A stretch of 64,000 bases of DNA from Elymus sibiricus (GCA_039707655.1 CM077665.1:444539531-444603530), one strand, 5' to 3'. Numbered from the stretch's first letter, positions 11,830 through 24,678 are shown. Notes: generated from the letters alone by a model not told the origin. Numbers and translations are program-made.

Positions 11830-13361
11830 GCCGAACATAGCCTGAACATCATCACAAGCTTTAAGCCCGTCAAGCAGACTCTGCGCCGCTTTTCCGAGCC
11901 CAAACGACAAGCTATGGGTGAAGAATTAGCTAAACTGCTAGAGGCCGGATTCATTCGGGAGATTAAGCACCCCGAATGGTTGGCAAACCTGGTTATGGTA
12001 CCAAAGAAAGATAAATCCTGGCGGCTGTGCGTCGACTTTAAAGACCTCAACAAGGCCTGCCCCAAGGACCCTTTCCCCTACCACGCATAGACCAGATTAT
12101 TGACGCCACAGCCGGACATGACTCATTGTGTTTCCTCGACGCTTATTCCGGATACCATCAGATTAAAATGAAGGAATCCGATCAAGCGGCAACCGCATTC
12201 ATCACCCCTTACAGGCCATTCTGCTTCAACACGATGCCCTTCGGGCTTAAAAACGCTGGGGCTACGTACCAGCGCATGATCCAGACTTGTCTCGCAAAAC
12301 AAGTCGGTAAAACAGTCGAGGCATACGTTGACGACGTGGTAATCAAAACCAAACACGTCAGCCATTTGATCGATGACCTAAGGCAAACCTTTGCCAGCCT
12401 ACGCGAGTACGATATATGACTCAATCCGGAGAAATGCGTATTCGGAGTTCCCGCTGGTAAATTGCTCGGATTCATCGTCTCCCATAGAGGAATAGAAGCG
12501 AATCCGGCTAAGATCCGTGCCCTATCAGAACTTGCAATTCCTACAGAGCTAAAGCACGTTCAGAGGTTGGCTGGTTGTGTGGCGGCGCTAAGCCGCTTTA
12601 TCTCCTGCCTCGGGGAAAAGGCTTTACCGCTCTACAGACTGTTGAAATGGACCAATAATTTTGAGTGGACCGATGAGGCAGCGGCTGCGTTAGAAGAAAT
12701 CAAAATACTACTGGCAAGCAATCGCATACTCACAGCACCAAGCGTTGGTGAACCCATGCTACTATACATCTCGGCTACCAACCAAGTCGTTAGCGCGGTG
12801 CTCGTCGTCGAACGAGAGGAGGAGGGACACAAATTCCGGATACAGAAACCGGTCTATTATGTGTCAGAAGTACTAACGCAGTGCAAGTCCAGATACCCGC
12901 ACTACCAGAAGATAGCCTATACAGTATTTATGGCATCACGGAAACTCAGGCACTACTTTCAAGAGTGCTCGGTCATGGTGGCATCCGAAGTACCCCTGAA
13001 TGATATAATCAACAACAGGGATGCCACCGGCCGAATAGCTAAGTGGGCTATTGAGCTCCTTCCCTTTGAAATCGCGTACAAGCCAAGACGAGCTATCAAA
13101 TCTCAGGTATTGGCAGATTTCCTCGCCGAATGGACAGAGGCCGAGCTCCCCCGGGAATATAGTACATACTCCCATTGGACAATGCACTTCGATGGATCTA
13201 AAACTTTGGCCAGACTGGGGGCTGGAGTTATCCTCACATCCCCCACAGGCGACAACGTTCGATACGTGTTGCAGATCATGTATGCCGATTCCAACAATGC
13301 AGCCGAATACGAAGCACTACTACACGGTCTTCGGATGGCAGCGTCAATGGGCATACGCTAG
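11830..13361 (+). pseudogene. pol: B reverse transcriptase and RNase H (first part)
   Basis: RT motifs in order: AGFIREIKHPEW, VPKKDKSWRLCVDFKDLNKACPKD, then after a lost base FLDAYSGYHQI, PFGLKNAGATYQRM and the catalytic YVDD near 12325, then the thumb and the RNase H domain (HFDGSKT near 13187, NNAAEYEALLHGL). One C is missing from a run near 12074, which shifts the frame; the earlier frame then ends at TAG 12088-12090. Further in-frame stops are TGA at 12417-12419 and TAG at 13359-13361. Catalytic residues are visible, so decay is by scattered small lesions. Confidence 0.9.
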
Positions 13362-14987
13362 CTGGAGGTACAGGGAGACTCCAACTTGACCATCTCCCAA
13401 ATCAACGGCGACTTTGATGCAAAAAACCAAAAGATGGCGGCGTACAGAAACGCTGTCCTCAAGATATCCGCACGGTTCGAGGGGCTAGAATTTCACCACG
13501 TCGCTAGAGACAACAACCAAGCCGCTGACTTACTGGCCCGCATGGGGGCCAAACGCGACCCTGTCCCCAAAAACACTTTCCTGGAATGGCTCTTTAAGCC
13601 ATCCGTGGTTTGGCAGGACGATCATAAGGGCGCCGACCTAACCAGTACGGACGAGGTTGTTCCCCCTATAAATGAACCAGACGATCAAATTATCGGCGGC
13701 TCCGTAATGGACGAAACGCCTTCGGCTCACGAGGTCATGGCAGTAATCGCGCCATGGACCGAGCCCTTCCTCGCCTACCTTCTTCGCAAAGAACTCCCCG
13801 ACGATCAGACGGAGGCGCGGCGCATAATCTGGCGAGCCAAGGCCTACAAAGTACACGAGGGTGAGTTATATAAGAAAAGCACCACCGGAATACTACAGCG
13901 GTGCATATCTGAGGAAGAAGGTCGGCAGCTCTTAGCCGAAGTCCATGCAGGGATGGGCGGCCATCACGCCGCAGCAAGAGCCTTGGTCAGCAAGGCCTTC
14001 CGGGCTGGTTTTTTCTGGCCCACAGCTCGGACAGACGCCCAGTCGCTTGTCAAGCACTGCGTGGGATGCCAACTTTTCGCAAACCAAAGCCACATGCCTC
14101 CAACAGCTCTTCGGACTATTCCGATTACCTGGCCCTTCGCGGTCTGGGGGCTGGATATGGTCGGACCACTTAAAGGGGGGACCAAGAAGAATAAATACCT
14201 ACTGGTCATGGTGGACAAGTTCACCAAATGGATAGAGGCAAAACCTGTCAAATCAGCCAAGTCCGGACCAGTAATCGACTTTATATCCGGCATGGTACAC
14301 CGTTACGGTGTTCCGCACAGTATAATAACGGACAATGGATCCAATTTCATGGCCCAAGAGGTCAAAGACTGGTGCGCAAAAATGGGCATTAAGCTCGATT
14401 ACGCATCGGTTTATCATCCGCAGACCAATGGACAAGTCGAACGAGCAAACAGCCTCATTATGAGCGGCATTAAGCCACGTTTGGTCCAGTCTCTTCACGA
14501 GTCCGACTGCCATTGGGTTGAGGAGCTCGACTCCATTCTATGGGGCCTACGCACCACCCCGAATAGATCAACGGGATATACGCCGTTCTTCATGGTCTAT
14601 GGGGCAGAAGCAGTCCTCCCCTGCGACATTATTCATGATGCGCCAAGAGTGCGCATGTATGAAGAAAGGGAGGCCGAGTTAGATCGGCAGGATGACCTGG
14701 ACGCCCTAGAAGGAGAGCGCGACATAGCTCGGGCTCGCTCCACTTTTTACCAACAGCAGGCTCGACGTTACCAGAGTAGGGAGGTCAGGGCAAAGGCGTA
14801 CAACGTGGGTGAGCTCGTCTTACGACTTCCGGAGAAGCAGAAGCATAAACTCAAACCCAAATGGGAGGGCCCCTTCATAATCGACGAAGTACTCACGGGA
14901 GGGGCTTACCGTCTTCGGAACCCGTCGGATCACCGCCTTGAACCAAACCCATGGAACGCAGCTCGTCTTCGGCGCTTCTACGGATAA
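13362..14987 (+). pseudogene. pol: B RNase H end and integrase
   Basis: Continues in the same frame as the upstream piece: RNase H C-terminus (EFHHVARDNNQAADLLARM), then integrase with the HHCC zinc domain (HAGMGGHH near 13945 and HCVGCQ near 14055), DDE residues in WGLDMVGP, IITDNGSNF and HPQTNGQVERAN, and a C-terminal domain ending before the stop at 14985-14987. This 3' section has no further stops. It would be translated only as part of the gag-pol polyprotein, so the lesions upstream silence it. The ATG at 13386 is internal. Confidence 0.92.
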
Positions 14988-15866
14988 ACCGGTGTCGTCG
15001 CACTCTTTACACTTTATTTCATTTTTCTTTTTTCTTCTTTATTTTCTACTTTCCCTCCCATCTTGATTTTTGGCAGGTTTGAATTCTTCCCTTTTCTCCC
15101 CAACTCTATGTTCGGCTCAACCGATCTTGTACTAAGATTTTCGGCCTACACCCTTAAGTGTTAAATCCGAACACAGCACCTGGGGGCTTCTTTCCGAAGC
15201 CAATGCTTTTATATTATAAGCACTTATTCACATTCATTGTGTACGCATATTTTCCTTGTCGTTTTTAAAGCCATCATATGCATCAATTCAAACTAAGACG
15301 TTGCCAAGCTGGGTTGCCTCGCTCCTGTGCTTACCCTCTACGTTCCCGATTGTTCGGCTAGAGGATAAAGGGAGCACCTCTGCGATTGTTACGACTGGGT
15401 CATCCGGATACGTACCTCAGACGGGTGAAGCCAAAAGCTAGCTATCTTTAGTAGACAATTGATCGGCTACGACGGAACCAACTAATAAGACTATGGTCGT
15501 TATGACCATTACTCGGGCTTCTTCTCTCACAAAAGCCCTTAGTCGCATACTAACAGTATACGGCCTTCTACCTACGATTTACGTAGCACCCTGAAGAAAG
15601 GTATCTATAGAGGTACTATTTTCTTCGGAAGATGTTTCTTACGCTAAGCAGTAATATAACATATCTCCCTGTGTGCTTTCTGTCTGTTCGCACCACATGG
15701 CCGGATTGCCTGGTTCCCCGAACATAATTCACTCCCCTAGGGTGATAATTTATAAGGAACACTCCCAAGCTCTTAGCGCGGGAGGCCGAAGCCGATGGCC
15801 GGTTAAGACAAAGTTTACAACACAGACAGATCAATTCTTCGATTATTAGTATATAGTTACATATAA
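14988..15866. other. Non-coding spacer between pol and the antisense gene of B
   Basis: This 879-bp stretch separates two convergent genes, plus-strand pol and the minus-strand antisense gene. It begins with a pyrimidine-rich block (T/C runs at 15015-15070) that could take part in 3' processing. No ORF with support. Both transcripts probably end here. Confidence 0.6.
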
Positions 15867-18779
15867 TCATACATCTGGCTGCCTATCGAGATTGTCGATT
15901 ATTGTGTCCAGGGAGCAATCTTCTTGTGAGAAACGGGCGGCAGCCATCACTTGGTCGTATACCAGGTGGAGCGGCACTTCTTGTCCATCTGACCCTACTG
16001 GCCCAACCTGAGCCATACGCTCGGGGTTAAGTCCGGTATAGCGGGTCTTAATCATCGCCCACGCCTCTCGTGCTCCCTCTCGACAAGCCGATGTCTTCCA
16101 CAGCTCGAACCTACTTCGGGCTCCCTTGAACCGATCGACTAGTTCGGTCATCCCCTCCGGAGGTTGCTCGGCGGGCCACAATGCTTTCACCATGTTCTTC
16201 ATGGCCTTCCGAGCCCGCTCATGAAGGGCGGACAGATCTCTCAGAAGGCTTCCCTGGTAGGATCCGATCTCTTCTTTGGGTCGCCCAGACAGGAGACCTG
16301 TACATGAGTCACGACATGCGTATTATGCTTCATTCATAAAGAAATACCTTCTGATGTTAGAATCACACTTACCGAACATGCCCCTCCGTAATTTCTGGTT
16401 CTCTTCGTGGGCTTGGGCCAATTGAGTCTTTAAGCTCTCAATTTCTTCGGCCTGCTGTTTGTTCTCCTCCTTCAGGCGGTTCTTCTCTTCAAGGTGTCGT
16501 TGCAAAACACGACAGCCAGCTTCCTGCTGGGACTCGACATACCGCTGAGATTCTCGGGCTACATCCAAATCTCTTTGTAATTGCCATATTGATTCAGCTG
16601 CTACATAGTACCCTCGCGTCAGCTTGGGAATATACTAAGATCAGCAGAACAGTTATACTCACCATGTGCCTCCCGAGTAAAGCTCTTCACTCGCTCCAAT
16701 TCAGCCTTTCCAGATTCCACCTGTGTTCGGCTGGCTTCCAGTTCCTTTGCCAGTTGCTCGTTCTGTTGCTTCGAGGCCTGCATTAGTAGTAAAGAAAAAA
16801 TATACAAGGATCCTTAATTCAGTCGTGCCGACCAATTCAAGGCTCGGGGGCTACTGGGTTCACACGAGTGTTCGGATTCTAATAACCGATTACTCACCTG
16901 CAGGCTGGACGATATCAATTTCATGGCCTCCCCGAACCCAGCTCGGGCAGCTCCGATGCGTGCGTCCGCCGTGCGCAGAGCACTGAACTCCTGTTCGGAG
17001 AAGGCTGGGTGACGCAGGGCTTCTCGTCGCCGCCGATGATGCATAGCGCTTCCAACCTCGGATTTGGTCACGGATATGGCATCACCAGAATTGGCTGGGG
17101 TTGGATTGACCATGGGAACCTCCGTAGCAGGTTCAGCATGAGCGGAAGGCCTGGCATCTTGAGCACCGCCGGACATCCTGGCGACGTCCTCGGCGGGTGA
17201 CGGCCGAACTCTTTGCCTGAATATTTTGACAAGAGGTCTCTTGTGAGGCTTTATCAATCATGATACTAAATCAAACGGTCGAGCGGAATACCTTTGGGAT
17301 GAACTCGTGGGCAGGCTCGTCCCCGCGACCGGCTCATTTGTCGGATCCCTGCTGCTTTCCGGCCCAGGCACTGCCACCGTTGCCGATGTATGTCGCGCGG
17401 ATCTACGGCGCTTGGGAGTTGGAGCCGGCGCGTTTGGGTCATTGGAGGATACTTGCCTTTTGTGGGACGAATTTTTCTTCTTCTCGCTTATCGCAGGAGA
17501 AGGGAAGGACCCGGGGTAATCGGCTATGATAGCCACCTTGGAACCGTCAAGGCTCTCCTGGTAGAAAACCCCGTCTTCGAGCTCGATTGACAAATCTGGG
17601 TCATCATGGAAGCCCGGTTCTTCATCACGAGAGTGGTCCTCGGGTTGAGGGGCCGGGCAGTTAACTGTCTCGATAAAGCTCCTCCATTCCTGTTCACATA
17701 AAGTTAAAGGCTTCGGTCAGAAAGGGACAAATTGAGAACCCGAATTGTGGTCACGGGGTTGAAAGGCTCACCCATTCGATAGGATTGTGGCTTGAGTATC
17801 CCTCCTTTGTCGACCACCGAGTAAAATCTTCTTGCTCCCCTTGGTATAGGTCGGCAAGTGCGGCGGCTAATGCTGTTTGATCGGCAGGGCCCAGTCTTCG
17901 GGAGCGAGTAGTGTCGCTTGTCCCGTTGTAACACCACAAGGGGTGTATCCTCTGTTGAAGGGGTTGGACGCACCGGGTGATAGCGGCGGCCATGACGTCT
18001 ATCATGGTCAGCTTGTGATGGGCTAGTACCCTCACACAGGCTGCTAAGCGCTGCACTTCAACGCTGTCCTCTTAGGACAAGCCCTTCGGGCGCCAGTTGT
18101 ACCTTTTCTTCAAAGGGGCATCGGAGTATTCGGGCAAACCCCTCCGAGCTGGATCAAATAGGGGGACGTCCTCGATGTAGAACCATTCCGAAGGCCATTC
18201 TTCGGATTCCTTCGGCGTCCCCACGGGATATCCCGTCCCCGCTATGCGACATACTTCGGCTCCGCCGACCTCATAAATCGTCTTGTCTCGAGTGCGAGGG
18301 ACGAGGCAGAAATACTTCCTCCACAGTTCAAAGTGTGCCTCACAGCCCAGGAACATCTCGCAGAGGGCGACAAAGCCCGAGATGTGCAACATAGACCCTG
18401 GGGTGAGGTGGTGGAGCTGGATTCTGTAAAACTCCAGTAGCCCTCTCAAGAATGGATGAATGGGAAACCCGAGACCCCGCAGGAGAAAGGGCACGAGGCA
18501 TATACGCTCCCCCTTTTGAGGATTGGGGAAATTCTCCGCGAGGGCCTCGCCGTTGAATGAAGACAGACCGGCGCGGATCGTTGCCAGATCCGAGGAGGGA
18601 AGGTACCCTTGGGTCTTGAGGTCGCGTAGTCGAAGGAGGGATACAGAGCAACTTGCCCAATCCCCGGGACGGGATCCGTAAGGATGCGAGGAAGAACTGG
18701 GGGCGCTCGCCATTTTTGGTGGAGACCTTTCACTGGAAGCTCTTTCCGATGGGGGAGAAGAAGATGTGGCTTGGACCAC
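15867..18779 (-). pseudogene. Six-exon antisense gene of B (plant gypsy-type transposon domain, coiled coil)
   Basis: Minus-strand exons are 18779-17772, 17689-17292, 17216-16898, 16777-16663, 16597-16373 and 16297-15867. Every intron (65-120 bp) has GT...AG ends and the phases fit, giving 832 codons including the stop. Exon 1 matches the plant putative gypsy-type transposon family (Transposase_28, PF04195): see VPFLLRGLGFPIHPFLRGLL and HISGFVALCEMFLGCEAHF. The middle is Ser/Pro-rich with a basic TPKRRRSAR patch, possibly a nuclear signal. Exons 4-5 form a strong coiled coil rich in Glu, Gln and Leu. A TAA at 18072-18074 breaks exon 1. Function is unknown; such antisense ORFs are known from Grande, RIRE2 and Fatima relatives. 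Confidence 0.82.
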
Positions 18780-19034
18780 GATTCGGTTTGCTTAATGGGT
18801 GGTGCCTCTTTTGTTGGAGGGGTAGTTTTGTAAAAAGCTACTGAACCGCTCGTCTCCCCACGACGCGCGAAGATCAAGAAACGCTATTACTATGGACCCA
18901 GCAAGCCCGTGACGTTTGGGATTTCACCGATGACGGGATGGTTGCCGAACAAGAAGGGATGGAGGGACTCGCCTCGCAAGCCGAAGACTTCGGTGTACAA
19001 GATTATCCGGATATACCTCGGCATTGGAGGCTAG

Positions 19035-19046
19035 TCCGGGGGCTAC
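19035..19046 (+). other. Polypurine tract of B
   Basis: TCCGGGGGCTAC abuts the right LTR. The G-rich run in this position is the expected plus-strand primer. Confidence 0.6.
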
Positions 19047-19519
19047 TGAGGGAGTCCTGGTTTAAGGGGTCCTCGGATAGCCGACCTGTTTCTCATGGGC
19101 CAGACTATGCGGGCCACTGGATGAGCGTTGAATAATCAAGGGCCCCGTCGCCAGGGGGGAAGTTTCAAGGAGCCGTGGCGTGTCCTCCAAGTTGTCGACA
19201 ATAGATAGGCATGTATTTTTCCTTTGATGTGCAACCGACCATGTATGAACCCTAGGTACCCTCGGCGTCTATATAAGCTGGAGGGTTTTAGGTTGTAGGC
19301 GAGAGAGAACTCATCTAGGGTTTTAGCTATTCGATCTCGAGGTAGATCAACTCTGTAACCCCTATACCATCAATATAATCAAGAAGGATGTAGGGTATTA
19401 CCTCCATAGGAGGGCCCGAACCTGGGTAAAACATCGTCTCCCTCGTTTCCTATTACCGTCAATTCTAGTTTCACAGCTCGGGACCCCCTACCCGAGATCC
19501 GCCGGTTTTGACACCGACA
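19047..19519 (+). repeat. Right (3') LTR of B
   Basis: 473 bp, the same length as the left LTR, with eight substitutions by eye and no indels. Followed by the TSD CCCAA at 19520-19524. Confidence 0.93.
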
Positions 19520-20228
19520 CCCAATACAATGGCAAATTGTATAGGTGCACTAGTTCGACGAAGAGATGGTGATACAAGTGCAATATGGATGGTAGATAAA
19601 GGTTTTTGTAATATGAAAATATAAAAACAACAAGGTAACAAGTGAAAAACAGCGAGCAAAACGGTATATTAATGCTTGGAAACAAGGCCTAGGGTCCGTA
19701 CTTTCGCTAGTGCAATCTCTCAACAATGCTAATATAATTGGATCACATAACCATCCCTCAACGTGCAACGAAGAATCACTCCAAAGTTCTTATCTAGCGG
19801 AGAACATAAGAAGAAATTGTTTGTAGGGTACGAAACCACCTTAAAGTTATCCTTTCCGATCGATCTATCCAAGATTTCGTACTAAAATAACACCAAGTTA
19901 TCCTTTCCGATCAATCTATCTAGAGTTTGTACTAAAATAACACCATATGATACGCATCAACCAACTCTAATGTCACCTAGATACTCCAATGTCACCACAA
20001 GTATCCATGAGTTAATTATACGATACACATCAAACAATTTCAGATTCATAATACTCAATCCAACACAAAGAACCTCAAAGAGTGCCCCAAGATTTCTATC
20101 GGAGAACGTAGAACAAGAACGTGCATCAACCCCTATGCATAGATTACCCCAATGTCACCTCGGGAATCCACAAGTTGAGTACCAAAACATACATCAAGTG
20201 AATCAATTGAACACCCCATTGTCACCAA

Positions 20229-20657
20229 TCTTCAGACCAAAAGTGAAAGTATTTGGCGAAATAGAGATCTAGATCTATATGCGGTTGAGTGGAAAGTGAA
20301 GAAACAACAACTGACTATTTTCAGTAGAAATTTCAGATCAAACATGCGGTAAAAAATAGCCTTTTATTTACCGCAAGGAAGAATGCGACGAACAGCTCGA
20401 CGAGGCGGAGAAGCCAAGCGGTTCGATCTGCCTCACCCAAACTCGGTGGAGCCAGACAACTACGGCGGCGGAGAGCGGAGGATGAACGCGGCCGGCGTGA
20501 GTACGTCGTCGGAGAAGGCGTGGCAGCTAAGCACTTCGTCTCCGGCGGCGATGGAATCCAGCGACGGCGCTAGGGTTTTGAGCACGTGGGTGGCAGAGGA
20601 AGGGGAAAGTAATAATGGAAGGGGGTTAACTTGTAATAAAGTCAACAAGGGGGTTAT
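20229..20657. other. Unassigned gene-like GC-rich fragment
   Basis: This stretch lies between the end of LTR fragment C and the truncated end of D. It is unlike either neighbour. It contains a hairpin GCGGTAAA ... TTTACCGC (about 20347-20375) and then a GC-rich part (20385-20600). Read on the minus strand this contains an AAACCCTAGC motif, common near plant gene starts, and an open frame (20690-20460) ending in LTPAAFILRSPPP. I do not recognise the protein. It may be a captured gene fragment, the edge of an unknown element, or filler DNA at a deletion junction. Confidence 0.4.
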
Positions 20658-23418
20658 ACGCTGTTTTGACATCCATCTGCCAAATTTCATAATCGAAAAA
20701 TGCAGCTATTGCTAACATGATTCTGACGGACTTAAGCGTCGCTACGGGTGAGAAGGTCTCATCGTAGTCAACTCCTTGAACTTGTGAAAAACCCTTTGCC
20801 ACAAGTCGAGCTTTATAGATGGTGACATTACCGTCCGCGTCCGTCTTCCTCTTAAAGATCCATTTGTTCTGAATGGCCTTTCGCCCTTCAGGTAATACTT
20901 CCAAAGCCCATACTTTGTTTTCATACATGGATCCCATCTCGGACTTCATGGCCTCTAACCATTTCTCGGAATCCGCGCCCATCATCGCTTCTCCATAGCT
21001 CGTAGGTTCATCGTTGTTCAACAACATGACCTCTAAGACAGGGTTGCCGTACCACTCAGGAGCAGTACATGTCCTTGTCGACCTACGAGGTTCGATAGCA
21101 ACTTGATCCGAAGCTTCATGATCATCATCATTAACTTCCTCTTCAACCGATGTAGGCTTTACAGAAACATCTTTCTGCGCTGCGCTACTCTCAGGTTGAA
21201 GTAAAGGTTCAACAACCTCATCAAGTTCTATTTTCCTCCCACTCAATTCTTTTGAGAGAAACTCTTTCTCAAGAAATGTTCCGTTTTTAGCGACAAACAC
21301 TTTGCCTTCGGATCTGAGATAGAAGGTATACCCAACTGTCTCTTTTGGGTATCCTATGAAGACGCATTTCTCCGCTTTGGGTTCTAGCTTTTCAGGCTGA
21401 AGCTTTTTGACATAAGCATCACATCCCCAAACTTTAAGAAATGACAACTTTGGCTTCTTGCCAAACCACAGTTCATATGGCGTCGTCTCAACGGATTTCG
21501 ATGGTGCCCTATTTAAAGTGAATGCAACTGTCTCTAATGCATAACCCCAAAACGATAGTGGCAAATCGGCAAGAGACATCATAGAACGCACCATATCTAA
21601 TAAGGTTCGATTACGACGTTCGGACACACCATTACGCTGTGGTGTTCCAGGCGGTGTCAATTGTGAAACAATTCCACATTGTCTTAAGTGACTGCCAAAC
21701 TCATAACTCAGATATTCTCCTAATTGATCAGATCGTAGGAATTTAATCTTCTTGTTACGATGATTCTCAACTTCACTCTGAAATTGCTTGAACTTTTCAA
21801 ACGTTTCAGACTTGTGTTTCATTAAGTAAATATACCCATATCTACTTAAGTCATCAGTGAAGGTGAGAAAGTAACGATAACCACCGCGCGCCTCAATGCT
21901 CATCGGACCGCACACATCAGTATGTATGATTTCCAACAAGTCACTTGCCCGTTCCATTGTTCCAGAGAACGGGGTTTTAGTCATCTTGCCCATGAGGCAT
22001 GGTTCACATGTGTCAAGTGATTCAAAATCAAGTGACTCCAAAAGTCCATCAGCATGGAGCTTCTTCATGCGTTTTACACCAATATGACCTAAGCGGCAGT
22101 GCCACAAGAAAGTGGTACTATCATTATCAACTCTACATCTTTTGGCATCAATGTTATGAACATGTGTATCATCACTATCGAGATTCAATAAGAATAAACC
22201 CCTTACATTGGGTGCATGACCATAAAAGATATTAATCATATAAATAGAACAACCATTATTCTCTGATTTAAATGAGTAACCGTCTCGCAATAAACAAGAT
22301 TCAGATATAATGTTCATGCTTAACGCAGGCACTAAATAACAATTATTCAGGTTCATCACTAATCCCGATGGTAATCGAAGAGCGAGCGTGCCGACGGTGA
22401 TCACATCAACCTTGGAACCACTTCCCACGCGCATCGTCACTTCGTCCTTTGCCAGCCTCCGTCTATTCCGCAGTTCCTGTTTTGAGTTGCAAATGTGAGC
22501 AACCGAACCGGTATCAAATACCCAGACACTACAACGAGAGTTGGTAAGGTACACATCAATAACATGTATATCACATATACATTGTTTGGTGTTGGCCGCC
22601 TTCTTGTCAGCCAGATACTTGGGGCAGTTCCGCTTCCAGTGACCAGTTCCCTTGCAATGAAAGCACTCAGTTTTTGGCTTGGGTCCAGCCTTGGGTTTCT
22701 TCACGGGAGGGGCAACTGCTTTGCCACTCATCTTGGAGTTACCCTTCTTAGCCTTGCCATTCTTCTTGAAACTAGTGGTTTTATTGACCATCAACACTTG
22801 ATGCTCCTTCTGAATCTCAGACTCAGCGACTTTCAACATCGCAAACAGCTCGGCGACTGAGTTGTTCATCCCGTGCATGTTATAGTTCAACACGAAGCTC
22901 TTGTAGCTAGGTGGCAGTGATTGAAGAACTCTGTCAATGATCGCCTCTGGCGGAAGGGGCATCCCCAATTCAGCCAGACGGGTGGAATACCCAGACATTC
23001 TGAGTATGTGTTCACTGACAGGCCCGTTCTCCTCCATCTTGCAAGCATAGAACTTATCGGAGGTCTCATACCTCTCGATCCGGGCATTCTTCTGAAAGAT
23101 AAACTTCAACTCCTGGAACATATCATATGCTCCATGACGTTCAAAATGTCTTTGAAGTCCCGGTTCTAAGCCATACAACATTGCACATTGAACCATTGAG
23201 TAATCATCAGAACGTGCCTGCCAGGCGTTCGCAACGTCTACAGACTCTACTGGAGCGGGTGGTTCACCAAGCGGTGCATCAAGGACATAAGCCTTTTGGG
23301 AAGCCGTAAGGATAATCCTTAGATTATGGGCCCAGTCCACAAAGTTAATTCCATCATCTTTCAACTTAGCTTTCTCTAGGAACGCATTAAAATTCAGGGG
23401 TGCTACTGCGCGAGCCAT
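20658..23418 (-). pseudogene. gag-pol: D gag-pol polyprotein, open but truncated in RT
   Basis: The ATG at 23418 (MARAVAPLNFNAFLEK) opens a frame that stays uninterrupted to the breakpoint, about 920 codons. Domains: gag; CCHC knuckle CFHCKGTGHWKRNC; protease VFDTGS; integrase HHCC (HCRLGH, CEPC) and core (HTDVCGPM, NGVSERRNRT); RT N-terminus (NKWIFKRKTDADGNV, FSPVATLKSVRIMLA). The usual GGEY around the second catalytic Asp reads LGEY, which may impair integrase. The final residues before the stop at 20626 come from flanking DNA. RT lacks YVDD, so no active enzyme is possible. Confidence 0.9.
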
Positions 23419-24678
23419 TGATCTACAACATAAATTTTGCAAAGACAACTTAGACTATTGTTCAAGATAATGAGCTTAGTTAATCACATTACTTAAAAAA
23501 CTCCCACTAAAATTGACATCCCTCCGGTCATTCGAGTGTCACATGATCCAAATTCACCAACTCAAGTCCGATCATCACGTGAGATTAGGTGGTTTCATTG
23601 GTGAACATCTTCATGTTGATCATATCTACTATATGACTCATGTTCGACCTTTCGGTCTCTTGTGTTCCGAGGCCATGTCTGTACATGCTAGGCTCGTCAA
23701 GTTTAACCCGAGTGTTCCGCACGTGCAACACTGGCTTGCACCCGTTGTATGCGAACGTAGAGTCTATCACACCCGATCATCACGTGGTGTCTTGAAACGA
23801 CGAACTTTCACAACGGTGCACACTCGGGGAGAATACAATTTTATCTTGAAATTTTAGTGAGGGATCACCTTATAATGCTACCGTCGTCCTAAGCAAATAA
23901 GATGCATAAAAGGATTAACATCACATGCAAATCATAAGTGACATGATATGGCCATGAACTTGTGCTTTTGATCTTCATCACCAAAGCACCGGCATGATCT
24001 CCATCGTCACCGGCATGACACCATGATCTCCATCATCTTGATCTCCATCAACGTGTCGCCATGAGGTTGTCGCGCCAACTGTTGCTTCCACGACTATTGC
24101 TAACTCATAGCGATAAAGTAAAGCAAAACGGCGAAAATAAATTAAAGACAACCCTATGGCTCCTGCCGGTTGCCGTACTCATCGACATGCAAGTCGTGAT
24201 ATTCTATACAATACATGATCATCTCATACATCACATATATCTCATCATGTAATTGGCCATATCACATCACAACATACCCTGCAAAAACAAGTTAGACGTC
24301 CTCTAATTGTTGTTGCATGTTTTACGTGGCTGCTACGGGTATCTAGCAAGAACGATTCTTACCTACGCAAAAACCACAACGGTGATACACAAATTGCTAT
24401 TCAACCTTCTCAAGGACCGCCTTTGTCGAATCCGATCCAACTAAAGTAGGAGAGACAGACACCCGCCAGCCATCTTTATGCAACGAAGTTACATGTCAGT
24501 TGATGGAACTGGTCTCTCGTAAGCGTACGAGTAATGTTGGTCCGGGCCGCTTCATCCCACAATACCGCTGAATCAAGAAAAGACCAAGGGAGGAAGCAAT
24601 CTGAGCATCAACGCCCACAAACTCCTTTGTGTTCTACTCGTGATCTCATCTACGCATAGACCTAGCTCATGATGCCAC
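23419..24678 (-). other. Leader (5' UTR and PBS region) of D
   Basis: 1260 bp between LTR and gag, non-coding, with the same order and near-identical sequence as J's leader (53986-55242). Next to the LTR the minus strand reads GTGGCATCATGAGC, an imperfect match to the initiator-Met tRNA PBS (TGGTATCAGAGC) used by the BARE/Angela group. Short ORFs inside are unconvincing. Confidence 0.7.

Larger units (their letters stand above)
9047..19519 (+). mobile_element. B: complete Fatima-like Gypsy retrotransposon with antisense gene
   Basis: The element is 10,473 bp, with 473-bp LTRs at both ends and perfect TSDs CCCAA (9042-9046 and 19520-19524). By eye the LTRs differ at 8 of 473 positions (about 1.7 percent), so insertion is fairly recent. 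The LTR start TGAGGGAGTCCTGG, the end TTTTGACACCGACA and an antisense gene downstream of pol match what I know of Fatima and RIRE2-type elements. The plus strand carries gag-pol, broken by four stops and one frameshift. The minus strand carries a six-exon gene. Confidence 0.92.
8884..20228 (-). mobile_element. C: Gypsy LTR fragment, split by element B
   Basis: Bases 8884-9046 and 19520 to about 20228 become one continuous sequence when B and one CCCAA copy are removed. I recognise it as the 3' part of a Triticeae Gypsy LTR of the Sabrina/WHAM kind read on the minus strand, starting TGTTGGGCCTCC. The matching left part of the LTR is missing. The right limit is approximate: resemblance stops near 20228. 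No coding capacity. Confidence 0.65.
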
